A stretch of DNA of 64,000 nt from an uncultured Prevotellaceae bacterium (lineage in GTDB: Bacteria > Bacteroidota > Bacteroidia > Bacteroidales > Bacteroidaceae), in NCBI GenBank assembly GCA_900321425.1, contig ONWA01000002.1, forward strand, positions 25,423-89,422, given 5' to 3'. This document shows positions 26,201 to 33,904 of the stretch, piece by piece. The stretch's first letter is position 1. The number at the start of each line of letters is the position of its first letter. Made by a program: the position numbers and the translations under genes. The notes beneath the pieces were generated by a model that ran no database searches, was not told where the DNA came from, and was given only the letters and a program-made list of their open reading frames with translations.

Positions 26201-26500
26201 CTTGAAATGGCCAAACAGCAGGACGAGAAAAAACTGCCTAAGGAAACTATTGAGAAATACCTGGAGAACACGCAGGAATATCTGGGAATGGGTAGTACCC
26301 CAGAACGTTTTAAGAAGTTCACGGCTACAGGTTTTCCTGAGATGGACATTAAATACGATGACAAGGGTAATGTAACCTCTCGTAAGACCAAATGGCAACA
26401 AAGCCGTCCCATGTGTTTCGACTATGAAATGGTGGCTGCAAAATATAATATAATGCTGGACGAATCTGATACAAAGCAAGATGAAGCACTTCCGTTTTAA
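23264..26500 (+). CDS. Primase-helicase fusion (CHC2 zinc primase plus P-loop ATPase)
   Basis: The protein has 1078 residues. The N-terminus is a DnaG-type zinc domain: C38 and H41 in CPFHNE with C59 and C62 in HCFGCQKGG. A DnaG-like catalytic core follows with Toprim motifs (LYLVEGGPDVLKL near 267, TFIPDSDIP near 315). The C-terminal half carries Walker A FGQPGTGKTELAN near residue 690 and Walker B-like LVHIDEYKN near 735. Such fusions prime and unwind the element circle during replication. It is the last gene of the parA operon and precedes the repeat-rich noncoding block. Confidence 0.9.
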   Translation: MSIEKKYIDMVLDKVELVDVVSDYVDLKAKGHRAWGCCPFHNEDTASFCVDLNKNLWHCFGCQKGGNVINFVMEIEGLPFPLAVKKLLKDKLNIELKDEELMSTPEEEEKYKKIESMRIINDKLCSFFESELRRDTPDAKAALSYMRQRWNEEFCKESRIGYAPRDSRQVLQYAEKSGLNIELMKEMGLLFVSEKANSLYCPYWNRVMIPIRDRYSNIIGFTARTLDEDTDKRKYINSCDSAVYHKSESVFGIHNAMIKARRNEKLYLVEGGPDVLKLQSVGILNTIASLGGAWTKEQFLLLKSYRLQNCTLTFIPDSDIPKAGERLGAGFKNVLENGRLAMSCGFTVNVAEIPIPIGVGSPQKMDPDSFFVSANDMSKLTEKEFILWYFEKNLDKDGTTETKQKVIEEVADLLLSLKSEDILEAYVTKLAKMDGTKALWRQAISSAKVRQQQRRSEKHKNGGIDMLRVYGFAERNKCYYGLDKYGDEIPWSNFVLRPLFHIKDDLRPVRLFEIDNCEPEDKAEVIEIDMDTFTSSKSMRKYLLGRGNYIWMAGDEQLIRLQRFLAKTTETATEIKQLGWQKEGFYAFSNGVLEDGEWHPIDDMGIVRIDAGIFYLPALSAIYRNSKELYVNERRFRLTSYSNVSLEEYFRQIVRVFGDNAKVALAFYTCSLFADVIRGRGIKIPILNLFGQPGTGKTELANTMMSFFVVEHEAPNIESTIASLTDYVASMSNALVHIDEYKNSIDEKKSQFLKDIWGGVGRMRMNMDKDKKREQARVDSVLMLTGQEMPTVDFALFTRLIFLSCEKNTFSDDDQRRYEELMKLRMMGASHITIELLKHRDKFEASLGSAWKKAETDMKYGLRGDQLAVDRLRTNWSVVLAAYMAMSDSIQWPFSYEELLSICINLCKRQNSLCTTVDEVAGFWQIVSAAIQMGKLVNEQDFMVKNVSMLKVAGVTEPVEFFGTKAVLMIRKEIFFTRYLEMAKQQDEKKLPKETIEKYLENTQEYLGMGSTPERFKKFTATGFPEMDIKYDDKGNVTSRKTKWQQSRPMCFDYEMVAAKYNIMLDESDTKQDEALPF

Positions 26501-26540
26501 CTACCTCTTATTCACTTGGTATCGCGTGAATAAACAGCTT

Positions 26541-26822
26541 GTAGCATTTGTAGCAACATGTAGCATTGGAATAACGCAAAGAAAAACAAGGTGTTACGTA
26601 GACTGCCACTGCAAGTCTACATGTAGAATCCAAGTATCATTATGTAGCACTGAAACTTTGCCTATTCATAACAGCACCTCGCTTGTATTAAATCATACAA
26701 AGGTGAAGCACAGAGCATACTCCGAAGATACTGATTCTCAGAACAATGGTCTTGTGCTGCCAGATGCTACAGATGCTACGCACCTTCATCTTGCTACTCA
26801 TGTAATCACTCCGTCATGCTAC
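26541..26822. repeat. Iteron-like GTAGCA repeats, putative replication origin
   Basis: GTAGCA occurs at 26541, 26550, 26560 and 26644 on the plus strand and as its complement TGCTAC at 26765, 26774, 26792 and 26817. Three copies are spaced 9 and 10 bp apart and two inverted copies (GATGCTAC) 9 bp apart. A hairpin, GTAGACT/AGTCTAC, lies at 26598-26620. No credible gene occupies 26501-27210. The location just after the primase-helicase gene suits an origin bound by an element protein. Confidence 0.5.
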
Positions 26823-26869
26823 ACTAATATTTCTATATTCGCAACTTTCTTTACAGGTTATCTGAACGA

Positions 26870-27200
26870 CTCGGAAAGAAACCGAAACGCCAGGGGCAGG
26901 GCGCGATATTTAATATCGCAGAGCATATTAGGGGTATTGATGTCTAAAGCCACAAACCCCAATATGCCACGAGGCTCTGCCTCTTTGGATTCTCCGGCGG
27001 GAGTGACCCTCTCCCTGCACCCTCCGCCAGGTCTCTGCCCTGCACCCGCGAAGGGCACTCAGCCCTTTCGAAACCTTGACGGGGGATGACCCTTCCCCAC
27101 GACCCCTCGCTTATGGCTCTGCCCTAAGAACCCGCCGAGCGTTCCTCTCTGGACTCCCCTAAAAAGGAATAGATAGTACTCATAATAATTTCAAAATTAT
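26870..27200 (+). other. GC-rich noncoding block before the relaxase gene, probable oriT
   Basis: The segment is markedly richer in G+C than its surroundings and cytosine-rich on the plus strand. It contains the 17-bp palindrome GCGATATTTAATATCGC (26903-26919) and short inverted repeats such as GAAGGGC/GCCCTTTC. It lies directly upstream of a MobV relaxase gene, the usual place of the transfer origin for this family. The nick site cannot be fixed by eye. Confidence 0.55.
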
Positions 27201-27210
27201 CATTCGTATT

Positions 27211-29727
27211 ATGCCACAGTATCAAGCTCCACAAATAGATGCATCATCCGGATTCGATTCGAACCGTGCCAATGAATTTGAACGTCGCGGCTGGACTAAG
27301 GAGTCCTATGACCGCAAAAACCTGGAACCCGTCAACTATTATGATTTCACTCGCAAACATCTCAACTTTGAGATTCAGCGTGGCGAGCCACTCAAGGATG
27401 AGAGTGGCAAAGTCAAGAGAAACAAGAAGGGTAATATTATATATGGTAAGCCATCCATTATCCCACTCGGAACGCAAGACATTTCGCTAAAGAAAAGATA
27501 TGAGAAACGTCTGGAAGAAATCGGACACAAAGCTTGGGAGAATGCAAAAGGTAATCAGCCGAACACAAACGTTAGTATTGTGCTCAACGGCGACCATGAT
27601 CGTATGTGCGAAATCGCATATGGTAAATCAATGGACTTTCAGATAGGTGAAGACAATAGTGGTGTGCAGCTTCTCACTCTTGAACAAGACCAGTTGGCCG
27701 ACATCGCGAGGCAATATGGGGTTGAAGATTTAGTCGACGAGAGCTGTTCCTATTCCCAGATAAGTATATACGCTTTGTGCTATTACAAGTTTCTCTGTGA
27801 CAAGTTTGGTGAAGAGAATGTTATTGGTCTGGCATGTCATCTTGATGAGACCACACCACATTTCCATTCACTGGTCATTCCTGTCGCTGAAAAGAAAAAG
27901 CAAGGAAGGTCAGGTGGATATACAGAGGTCGATGAGAATGGGGGCCCTGTCCTTGATGAGAAAGGTAAGGAAATTCACATCACTACAAGAGATTACGAAC
28001 GCATGCCACAGGAAAAACGTACCAACTATATCCCGACCACTCGTAAAAACGTACTTGGAGTGAGTTATGCCCACTACTTCGGTGAGAGCATTGGAGAAGG
28101 CAGCCGCTCCTATGAGAAGTGGCACGATATGATTCATGAAGAGGTTACCAAGCAATGGGGCTTCGACAGAGGTGAACGTCTTCGCGACATGACACCAGAG
28201 GAACGAAGTAAACATCGCCGTAAGAGCAAGAAGCAACTGGAGCGTGAGCGTATCGCTGAAGAAAAACGCCAGAAAGAAGAAGCAGAGAAGACAGAAGAAG
28301 CAAAGAAACGGACTGAAGAACAGGAGAAAAAGGAGCGGGATGCCAAGAGACGAGCCAAGGAAGCAGAAAACAGTGTTCTTGAGGCACAGAAAAAGAAGGA
28401 CTCTATTGACAAGGAAACAGAGGTAGTTACCACTAAGTTGGCAACAGCTAAAACGGAACTTGAAAAATGGGAGGCTATTGTTTTCGATGAGAAATCCATT
28501 CTATATCCGAGTCTCACGGAAATGAAAACATCCGATGGACGCACGTTCAAAGAGCTACTTGATGGGAAGGTACGGGAATTGGTTGATAGTATCAATAAAC
28601 CTATTGGAAGATTTGAATCGCACAAGAGCTGGAAGGCTGACAGGTTGAAGGAGGCTAAGACTATCGTAACAGAACTGGAGGATGCCCTGTTTGGTGCTGA
28701 TGGCATCGACACTGCCCATAAGAAAGCAATCCTTCATCTGGGAAAGAGTCTGTATTCTGAAGCCAAGTCGATGATTGCCCAAACCTATAAGGAGAACCAG
28801 CAGCTGAAGAAGGATAATCAAGACCTGAAGGCCAAGAATCAAACTCTACAGAGCAAATATGATACGCTGAAGGTTGAGAATGAAAAACTCACCAGGGACT
28901 TAGACGTTGAAAAGACTGCTAACAGCCTTCTTAGTGCCAAGTTAAATGAGGAGAAATTTGCATACTTTAAAAATGGCAAGCCTGTCATGTGGACAGGAAA
29001 CTATAAAAAAGGTCAGCAAGTCACAAAAACTGAACGGATTGAGTATCTCGAAGAACAGTTTGAAGCAAAGAAAAAAGAACTTGAAGCCGAGAAAGTGACC
29101 AGAGCACAAGAACAGGAAAAGAATAAAAACGAGTGGATTGCCCATAAAAGGCACATGAGGGAAGTCAAGGAAATGATCTCTGCTGTGTTCTCACTGAATT
29201 TCAAAAAGGTCATCCGAATCATCATAGACCATTGGAAGGCAGAGGCAAAGGAATTTGCCCGTGATGTCATGAATGAGCTAAAGACATATATCTTTGGGGC
29301 AGAGACAACCATGAAAGGCCGCAAGGAATATGTCAGTGACGCATTCGTTTGGGCCAAGGTGTTTGCTGAGTTTGAAATGGATGATAATTGGAAACCTGAT
29401 AAAACAAAGTTGCAGCCATTAGAAGAAGATGCTATGCGCATAGCCGAAGGAACATGGGAGTCTTATCACAGCAATCAGAGACTGAAGGATGCGGCTGTTG
29501 AAGCCATTGTCAGGATGGCTAACGAACCTGGAGGCAGCAAGTGGTGGAGTGAAGATGACATAAAGACCATTTATGATTATCTGCGTGTGGCAGATGACAG
29601 GGAAACAGCTATTCAGGAACTTAAGGATCTTGCTGTTCCAGATGTGGAACATGCCAGTTGGTTGAATAATATCATTACACAATTATATAACGGCGCTTTG
29701 AGTAAAAGCCAAGGATGGGGCTATTAA
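27211..29727 (+). CDS. MobV family relaxase
   Basis: The protein has 838 residues. The relaxase domain (about 1-330) has the MobV/Pre metal motif HLDETTPHFHSLVIPV (about 212-227) and an N-terminal segment NYYDFTRKHLNFEI. Relaxases of this family nick oriT and lead the strand through a helper element's pore. The middle (about 335-420 and 525-660) is a long charged coiled coil. The C-terminal 150 residues are unassigned. ATG 27211 follows the oriT-like block directly. It has no accompanying coupling protein or pore genes. Confidence 0.93.
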   Translation: MPQYQAPQIDASSGFDSNRANEFERRGWTKESYDRKNLEPVNYYDFTRKHLNFEIQRGEPLKDESGKVKRNKKGNIIYGKPSIIPLGTQDISLKKRYEKRLEEIGHKAWENAKGNQPNTNVSIVLNGDHDRMCEIAYGKSMDFQIGEDNSGVQLLTLEQDQLADIARQYGVEDLVDESCSYSQISIYALCYYKFLCDKFGEENVIGLACHLDETTPHFHSLVIPVAEKKKQGRSGGYTEVDENGGPVLDEKGKEIHITTRDYERMPQEKRTNYIPTTRKNVLGVSYAHYFGESIGEGSRSYEKWHDMIHEEVTKQWGFDRGERLRDMTPEERSKHRRKSKKQLERERIAEEKRQKEEAEKTEEAKKRTEEQEKKERDAKRRAKEAENSVLEAQKKKDSIDKETEVVTTKLATAKTELEKWEAIVFDEKSILYPSLTEMKTSDGRTFKELLDGKVRELVDSINKPIGRFESHKSWKADRLKEAKTIVTELEDALFGADGIDTAHKKAILHLGKSLYSEAKSMIAQTYKENQQLKKDNQDLKAKNQTLQSKYDTLKVENEKLTRDLDVEKTANSLLSAKLNEEKFAYFKNGKPVMWTGNYKKGQQVTKTERIEYLEEQFEAKKKELEAEKVTRAQEQEKNKNEWIAHKRHMREVKEMISAVFSLNFKKVIRIIIDHWKAEAKEFARDVMNELKTYIFGAETTMKGRKEYVSDAFVWAKVFAEFEMDDNWKPDKTKLQPLEEDAMRIAEGTWESYHSNQRLKDAAVEAIVRMANEPGGSKWWSEDDIKTIYDYLRVADDRETAIQELKDLAVPDVEHASWLNNIITQLYNGALSKSQGWGY

Positions 29728-29731
29728 AAAT

Positions 29732-29761
29732 AGCGGCGCGGTCAGTACAGATCGTGCCGCT
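29732..29761 (+). terminator. Hairpin terminator after the relaxase gene
   Basis: AGCGGCGCGGTC and GATCGTGCCGCT form a 12-bp stem with two G-T pairs and loop AGTACA, followed by an AT-rich stretch without a strong T run. It separates the transfer module from the defence cargo. Confidence 0.6.
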
Positions 29762-29862
29762 TACATTATATAATTGCATAAAGGTAATCCTAACCAGGTC
29801 AACTTTTCATTAAAAAGAATTAAAAAGAATGTGCTTTTATGTTTATTTCCGACATTTTTAAC

Positions 29863-29870
29863 TAAATTTG
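29863..29870 (+). promoter_or_regulatory. Promoter -7 motif for the HTH-WYL regulator genes
   Basis: TAAATTTG followed by CGTT fits TAnnTTTG and lies 23 bp before ATG 29894. Confidence 0.5.
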
Positions 29871-29893
29871 CGTTCAAATTAAATTCTGTGACG

Positions 29894-30088
29894 ATGAAGG
29901 ACTTAAACAGAATCAAAGTTGTGCTCGCTGAAAAGAAGCGGACCAACAAGTGGCTGGCAGAGCAGTTGGGTAAAAACACTGCGACAGTCAGTAAATGGTG
30001 TACTAACACATCGCAGCCTGATTTATATACACTCGCGCGTGTTGCGGAAATTCTTGATTGCGCCAAGAGAGAACTTATTACGGAATAA
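29894..30088 (+). CDS. Small XRE-family HTH regulator
   Basis: The protein has 64 residues and is essentially one HTH domain: KKRTNKWLAEQLGKNTATVS, then KWCTNTSQPDLYTLARVAEIL. The start ATG 29894 is chosen because a longer frame would include the promoter. It lies 13 bp before the WYL regulator gene, so the two are probably co-expressed and may act together to control the defence genes. Confidence 0.85.
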   Translation: MKDLNRIKVVLAEKKRTNKWLAEQLGKNTATVSKWCTNTSQPDLYTLARVAEILDCAKRELITE

Positions 30089-30101
30089 AGATCCAGAATG
30101 T

Positions 30102-31121
30102 ATGCCAGTAGATAAACAAGTATTGTTGCGGTATCAGGTTCTGAACAAGTGTTTCAGAAATAGATATAGGGAATACACCATTGACGACCTTGTTGATGAG
30201 TGCAACAAGGCGTTGCGTAGGATAGATACGCCAGATGTGTCTAAGCGTACCATTCAGAACGACATCAACATTTTAGAAGCGGACTATGGCATCAAGCTCG
30301 ACGAGAAAATAAAACAAGGCAAGAAGCGAGTTTATCGCTACGTTGATACCAATTATTCGGTTCCATTGTTCCGTATTAACGATGAAGAGCGCCATAAACT
30401 TCAGGATGCCATTCGTGTATTGAAGTATTTCGAGGGCGAGCCCATGTACGACTGGGCCAGAACGCTGTTGATGCAGATTGAAGGAGGCTTGTTTACTGAA
30501 GAATCAACTCCTGTCGTTTCCTTCCAATCCAATCCAGACTTGAAGGGTATCAATCTCTTTGGGCAGTTGTTGCAGGCCATCACCAAGAAACGTGTACTGA
30601 AAATAGAATACGCTCCCTTTGGCAAAGATACTTACAGCGAAAGGATTTATCCCTACTATCTGAAGCAGTTCAATGACCGCTGGTATCTCATTGCCCAAGC
30701 CGTGGGCTATGATTCCTTAGGTCATTATGCCTTAGACAGGATTGAGGGGTTCGAGGAAATATCCATGCCCTACAAGGAGTCAGATGTGGATTTTGAGGAG
30801 TATTTCGATGACGTGATAGGTGTTACGGTACCAGAGCATCTGGAACCAGTGGATGTGGTGATGCGCGTCAGCAACAACCGTTTCAACTACATCAAGACAA
30901 AACCCCTACACCTCTCACAACGAGTTATTGCTGAGGATAAGAATTATACCACGATATCTATCAATGTCAAGATTACCAAGGAGCTAATAGCACTCATTCA
31001 TTCCTTTGGTCCTGACTTTGAAGTGATTTCTCCGGCTTCCCTAAGAACTGAGATCATGAAGAATATTCGTGCTTTGAATTACATTTATCGCATCGATGAA
31101 GAAAACCTGCATGGTAAGTGA
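30102..31121 (+). CDS. WYL-domain transcriptional regulator
   Basis: The protein has 339 residues. A winged HTH (about 1-80, with SKRTIQNDINILEADYGIKL) is followed by a WYL domain (about 140-225, RVLKIEYAPFG, then ERIYPYYLKQFNDRWYLIAQ) and a C-terminal WCX-like region. WYL regulators of the CapW/BrxR group repress phage-defence operons and respond to a nucleic-acid or nucleotide signal of infection. Its position at the head of the island, before the ATPase gene, fits such a role. The stop overlaps a possible GTG start of the ATPase gene. Confidence 0.9.
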   Translation: MPVDKQVLLRYQVLNKCFRNRYREYTIDDLVDECNKALRRIDTPDVSKRTIQNDINILEADYGIKLDEKIKQGKKRVYRYVDTNYSVPLFRINDEERHKLQDAIRVLKYFEGEPMYDWARTLLMQIEGGLFTEESTPVVSFQSNPDLKGINLFGQLLQAITKKRVLKIEYAPFGKDTYSERIYPYYLKQFNDRWYLIAQAVGYDSLGHYALDRIEGFEEISMPYKESDVDFEEYFDDVIGVTVPEHLEPVDVVMRVSNNRFNYIKTKPLHLSQRVIAEDKNYTTISINVKITKELIALIHSFGPDFEVISPASLRTEIMKNIRALNYIYRIDEENLHGK

Positions 31122-31168
31122 GTAATTTTGCAAACGAAAACAAGATATACGAACATAACATTATCAAT

Positions 31169-32737
31169 ATGAACAAAATAGGTTTTAAGAATTTTAGAAA
31201 GTTTCAAGATTTTCCAACCATAGATTTGGGAGAAATCACTATATTGGTAGGCGGAAACAATGCAGGTAAGTCCACACTTGTGAAAGCCATACTTTTAATG
31301 CGTGACTTCTTAAAAAGTAGAATAGAAAGCGTAGATAGAGCGGGTAACGTTTTTAAATCTGTAAAGCCCCAATTTAAGTTTGATGCAGAACATGTGAATA
31401 TTGGCGAGTTCTATCGTGCATTCTGTCGTCAGAGTCCAAGTAAAGAAGATACTATGGTCTTCACAATGAAAATAGACAAATTCTGTTTTGTTGTAAATAT
31501 CCATGGAGAAAGAAAGCCTGGTGTTATACCTGAGGTTTCTATGATTGCTGTTTCTGATGAAAAAGATAATATTCATTTTACATTTGATTTTGTAAAAAAT
31601 CAGATGATTGCTCGTTTTGTTTATGACGAAGAGGCTCTAAATAGTTACGAAGAAGAGGGATATCCCATAGAATTAAGGATAAAAGAACTGCATAATGCTC
31701 TTTCTATGAGCAAAAATTTGAATGAAATCTCCAATATTAAATTGCAGTTGGAGCAATTAGAGAAACAAGTCAACTCGCTTAAGCCAGATTATAATATAAC
31801 AGAAGAAGATTCTGTTACAGTTAGCATGTCCTATTTTATCGGTGATAACATTGGAGAGTATGTTATCACAGAACTCATTAAAGGTTTTGTTAACTATGCT
31901 TATGTTGGATCATTAGGAGACAAACGTTCTAAAGCATTTAAAGAACAAGAAGCAAACAAAAACTTTATAAGGGGAAAAGAAACACAAATAAACGCTATAG
32001 CTAAAGAAATTGAAGAGGTGTTTAATAGACAGACAATAGAATATGTTTATGCTCATTCTGTTGCTCAAACTCCTATATACGCCAACTGCATAGGGTCAAG
32101 CGATTACACCAATCGTACAATACACGAATTCTACAACGCACGCATTAATACTGGCGAAGAAGAATTTGACTTTATAGAAACTTGGCTCAAAGAGTTTAAA
32201 ATAGGAAACTCTCTGAGAGTTGTGTCACATTCTGGCGATTCTTATCAAGTCTTAATTAGTGATGATGAGAATCCAGATGGCATGGACTTAGCTGATAAAG
32301 GAATGGGATCTATTCAATTAACTATTTTGTTGCTCCGCTTGGCAACTCTTATTCGAAAATATAAGGGACAAAACCTTACCGTGTTATTGGAAGAGCCAGA
32401 GCAAAATCTACATCCAGCTTTGCAAAGCAAATTGGCAGATTTGATATTTGAAGTCAGTCAAAAGTTTGGTGTGCGATTCATAATGGAAACTCACTCTGAA
32501 TATTTGGTACGCCATTCTCAGGTTATAGCTGCTAAGCAATTATATGAAGAAGATGCTTCTTTAGATGATATCAATAACACGATAAAAGTCTATTATATAT
32601 CACAGGAAAGAGGTGTAATAGATATGTTGTTCTTAGACAATGCCAAATTCAAAGATTTTTTTGATGAAGGCTTCTTTGATCAAGCTGCTCGTGAGGCGTT
32701 AACAATTTCTAGACTTGAACGTGTAAATAGAAAATAA
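31169..32737 (+). CDS. AAA family ATPase (OLD/DUF3696-like)
   Basis: The protein has 522 residues from ATG 31169; a GTG at 31118 overlapping the WYL stop is an alternative start. Residues 1-36 (IGFKNFRKFQ, then ILVGGNNAGKSTLVKAILLM) are a RecF/OLD-type N-terminus with Walker A. The C-terminal region has the ABC-like signature DKGMGSIQLTILLLRLATL near 380, Walker B VLLEEPEQNLHPALQ near 406 and METHSEYLVRH near 439. A coiled insertion lies at about 165-200. There is no Toprim domain. The gene is AT-rich and 5 bp ahead of an unrecognised gene, the typical layout of two-gene sensor/effector defence cassettes. The function is inference. Confidence 0.85.
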   Translation: MNKIGFKNFRKFQDFPTIDLGEITILVGGNNAGKSTLVKAILLMRDFLKSRIESVDRAGNVFKSVKPQFKFDAEHVNIGEFYRAFCRQSPSKEDTMVFTMKIDKFCFVVNIHGERKPGVIPEVSMIAVSDEKDNIHFTFDFVKNQMIARFVYDEEALNSYEEEGYPIELRIKELHNALSMSKNLNEISNIKLQLEQLEKQVNSLKPDYNITEEDSVTVSMSYFIGDNIGEYVITELIKGFVNYAYVGSLGDKRSKAFKEQEANKNFIRGKETQINAIAKEIEEVFNRQTIEYVYAHSVAQTPIYANCIGSSDYTNRTIHEFYNARINTGEEEFDFIETWLKEFKIGNSLRVVSHSGDSYQVLISDDENPDGMDLADKGMGSIQLTILLLRLATLIRKYKGQNLTVLLEEPEQNLHPALQSKLADLIFEVSQKFGVRFIMETHSEYLVRHSQVIAAKQLYEEDASLDDINNTIKVYYISQERGVIDMLFLDNAKFKDFFDEGFFDQAAREALTISRLERVNRK

Positions 32738-32742
32738 TCAGC

Positions 32743-33831
32743 ATGCAGTCAAAGACAAAGATATACATTGACAAGGATTCTTTAGAGATTATTGCTCAGG
32801 ATTCAACTATATCCGATAATTATTATAAGAATATTATCGAGATTTTCAGAAGGCATGGAGATTTGTATCTTGACGTGACCGAGGAAGAGTTGGATTCTAT
32901 TCGTGAACCTAAAGACCTTAATGACCCTGGTGATATCTATACTTTTATTGAAGGGAAAAATATATCTTGGCCATTATCTGCTATAGATAATTTTGAAGCT
33001 ATTCATGAAAAAGAGAAGCAGCCAGACATAAATGGTAATATCGTATACATCCTCAATAAGAAAGAAGAGGTTAAATTATTAAGAGAAGAATATGGAGTTT
33101 TAGCTATCTATATTGATGATTTAACCGATGACATTTTCTATTATTATTTTGAACCTGATTTAGATAAGGATTATGTCTTAGGTAATGCTACAAATGGATG
33201 GCAGTGTATCCTTAAAGAAGAAATTAGTTTTTTACCACCAATAAATAGCATAGTAGTCTCGGATAGCAATTTACTCACCAACAATAAAAAGAGTAGTGCT
33301 ACAGGTGAAAATCACTTTTGTGGCTTAGAAAATCTAAAAGATTTACTTAGTATGTTGTTGCCTAAGGATATTAATGTATCATTTTATATTCTGATTATTT
33401 GTCCACCAACATCTAAGTTAGAAGAAGGCAAAACGAATAAGATTGTGAAAAGGTGGATAGCGGAAATTAAGAGTTTAAGAAACTATAAAATAGTTGTTGA
33501 ATTCCTTATTACAACAAAGGCTGTCCACTCTCGAGATTTGTATACAAACAATTATCAAATACATTTAGATAAAGGCTTTTACGTCTTTGAACCTTGGACA
33601 AAAAGAGTGCATAAAGAAGGGGTGTCACACAATAATGTTAAACTGTTCACTTATCTTTATTCTCCTTTCAAAAGAGGGAAGAGCGATTTAGACAGTGCTT
33701 TAGTTGATTTAAATTTAATTTCTAAAATGTACGATGCCTACTTAAGAAACACAGGAGTTTCAAGGATTATTGACTTGATTGATGATCCAGTCAAATCCTG
33801 TGATCTTTGCCAAAACAGAATATTATTTTAA
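32743..33831 (+). CDS. Unrecognised protein paired with the AAA ATPase, candidate effector
   Basis: The protein has 362 residues, no signal peptide and no membrane segment. The N-terminus KIYIDKDSLEIIAQD is followed by an acidic stretch rich in Asp and Glu. Near residue 260-285 the pattern AVHSRDLYTNNYQIHLDKGF loosely resembles the H-x-R...T-N...G pattern of phospholipase-D-like MIT C-terminal domains. The protein ends with CDLCQNRILF, a possible metal pair. It follows the ATPase gene by 5 bp and has the same low G+C, so the two probably work together. I do not recognise the family; the PLD-like resemblance is weak. Confidence 0.8.
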   Translation: MQSKTKIYIDKDSLEIIAQDSTISDNYYKNIIEIFRRHGDLYLDVTEEELDSIREPKDLNDPGDIYTFIEGKNISWPLSAIDNFEAIHEKEKQPDINGNIVYILNKKEEVKLLREEYGVLAIYIDDLTDDIFYYYFEPDLDKDYVLGNATNGWQCILKEEISFLPPINSIVVSDSNLLTNNKKSSATGENHFCGLENLKDLLSMLLPKDINVSFYILIICPPTSKLEEGKTNKIVKRWIAEIKSLRNYKIVVEFLITTKAVHSRDLYTNNYQIHLDKGFYVFEPWTKRVHKEGVSHNNVKLFTYLYSPFKRGKSDLDSALVDLNLISKMYDAYLRNTGVSRIIDLIDDPVKSCDLCQNRILF

Positions 33832-33833
33832 CA

Positions 33834-33868
33834 ATGCAGAAAACTTGCACTGCAATCGTGTATCTTTG
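33834..33868 (+). promoter_or_regulatory. Promoter/operator of the HsdM-HsdS fusion gene (copy 1 of a repeated control sequence)
   Basis: ATGCAGAAAACTTGCA (33834-33849) is followed after 11 bp by the -7 motif TATCTTTG (33861-33868) and GCACTC. The same 16-mer at the same distance from a -7 motif occurs at 36165-36199. The TGCA ends of the 16-mer could form an inverted operator. Confidence 0.65.
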
Positions 33869-33904
33869 CACTCGAAATCGTTTAATAGACAAAAAGAAAG
33901 TAAA

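Noticed and set aside
26481-27089. Long open frame (202 codons) across the primase-relaxase gap
   Set aside because: It crosses the repeat region, the palindrome and the GC-rich oriT-like block, has no protein-like composition, and overlaps the end of the primase gene.
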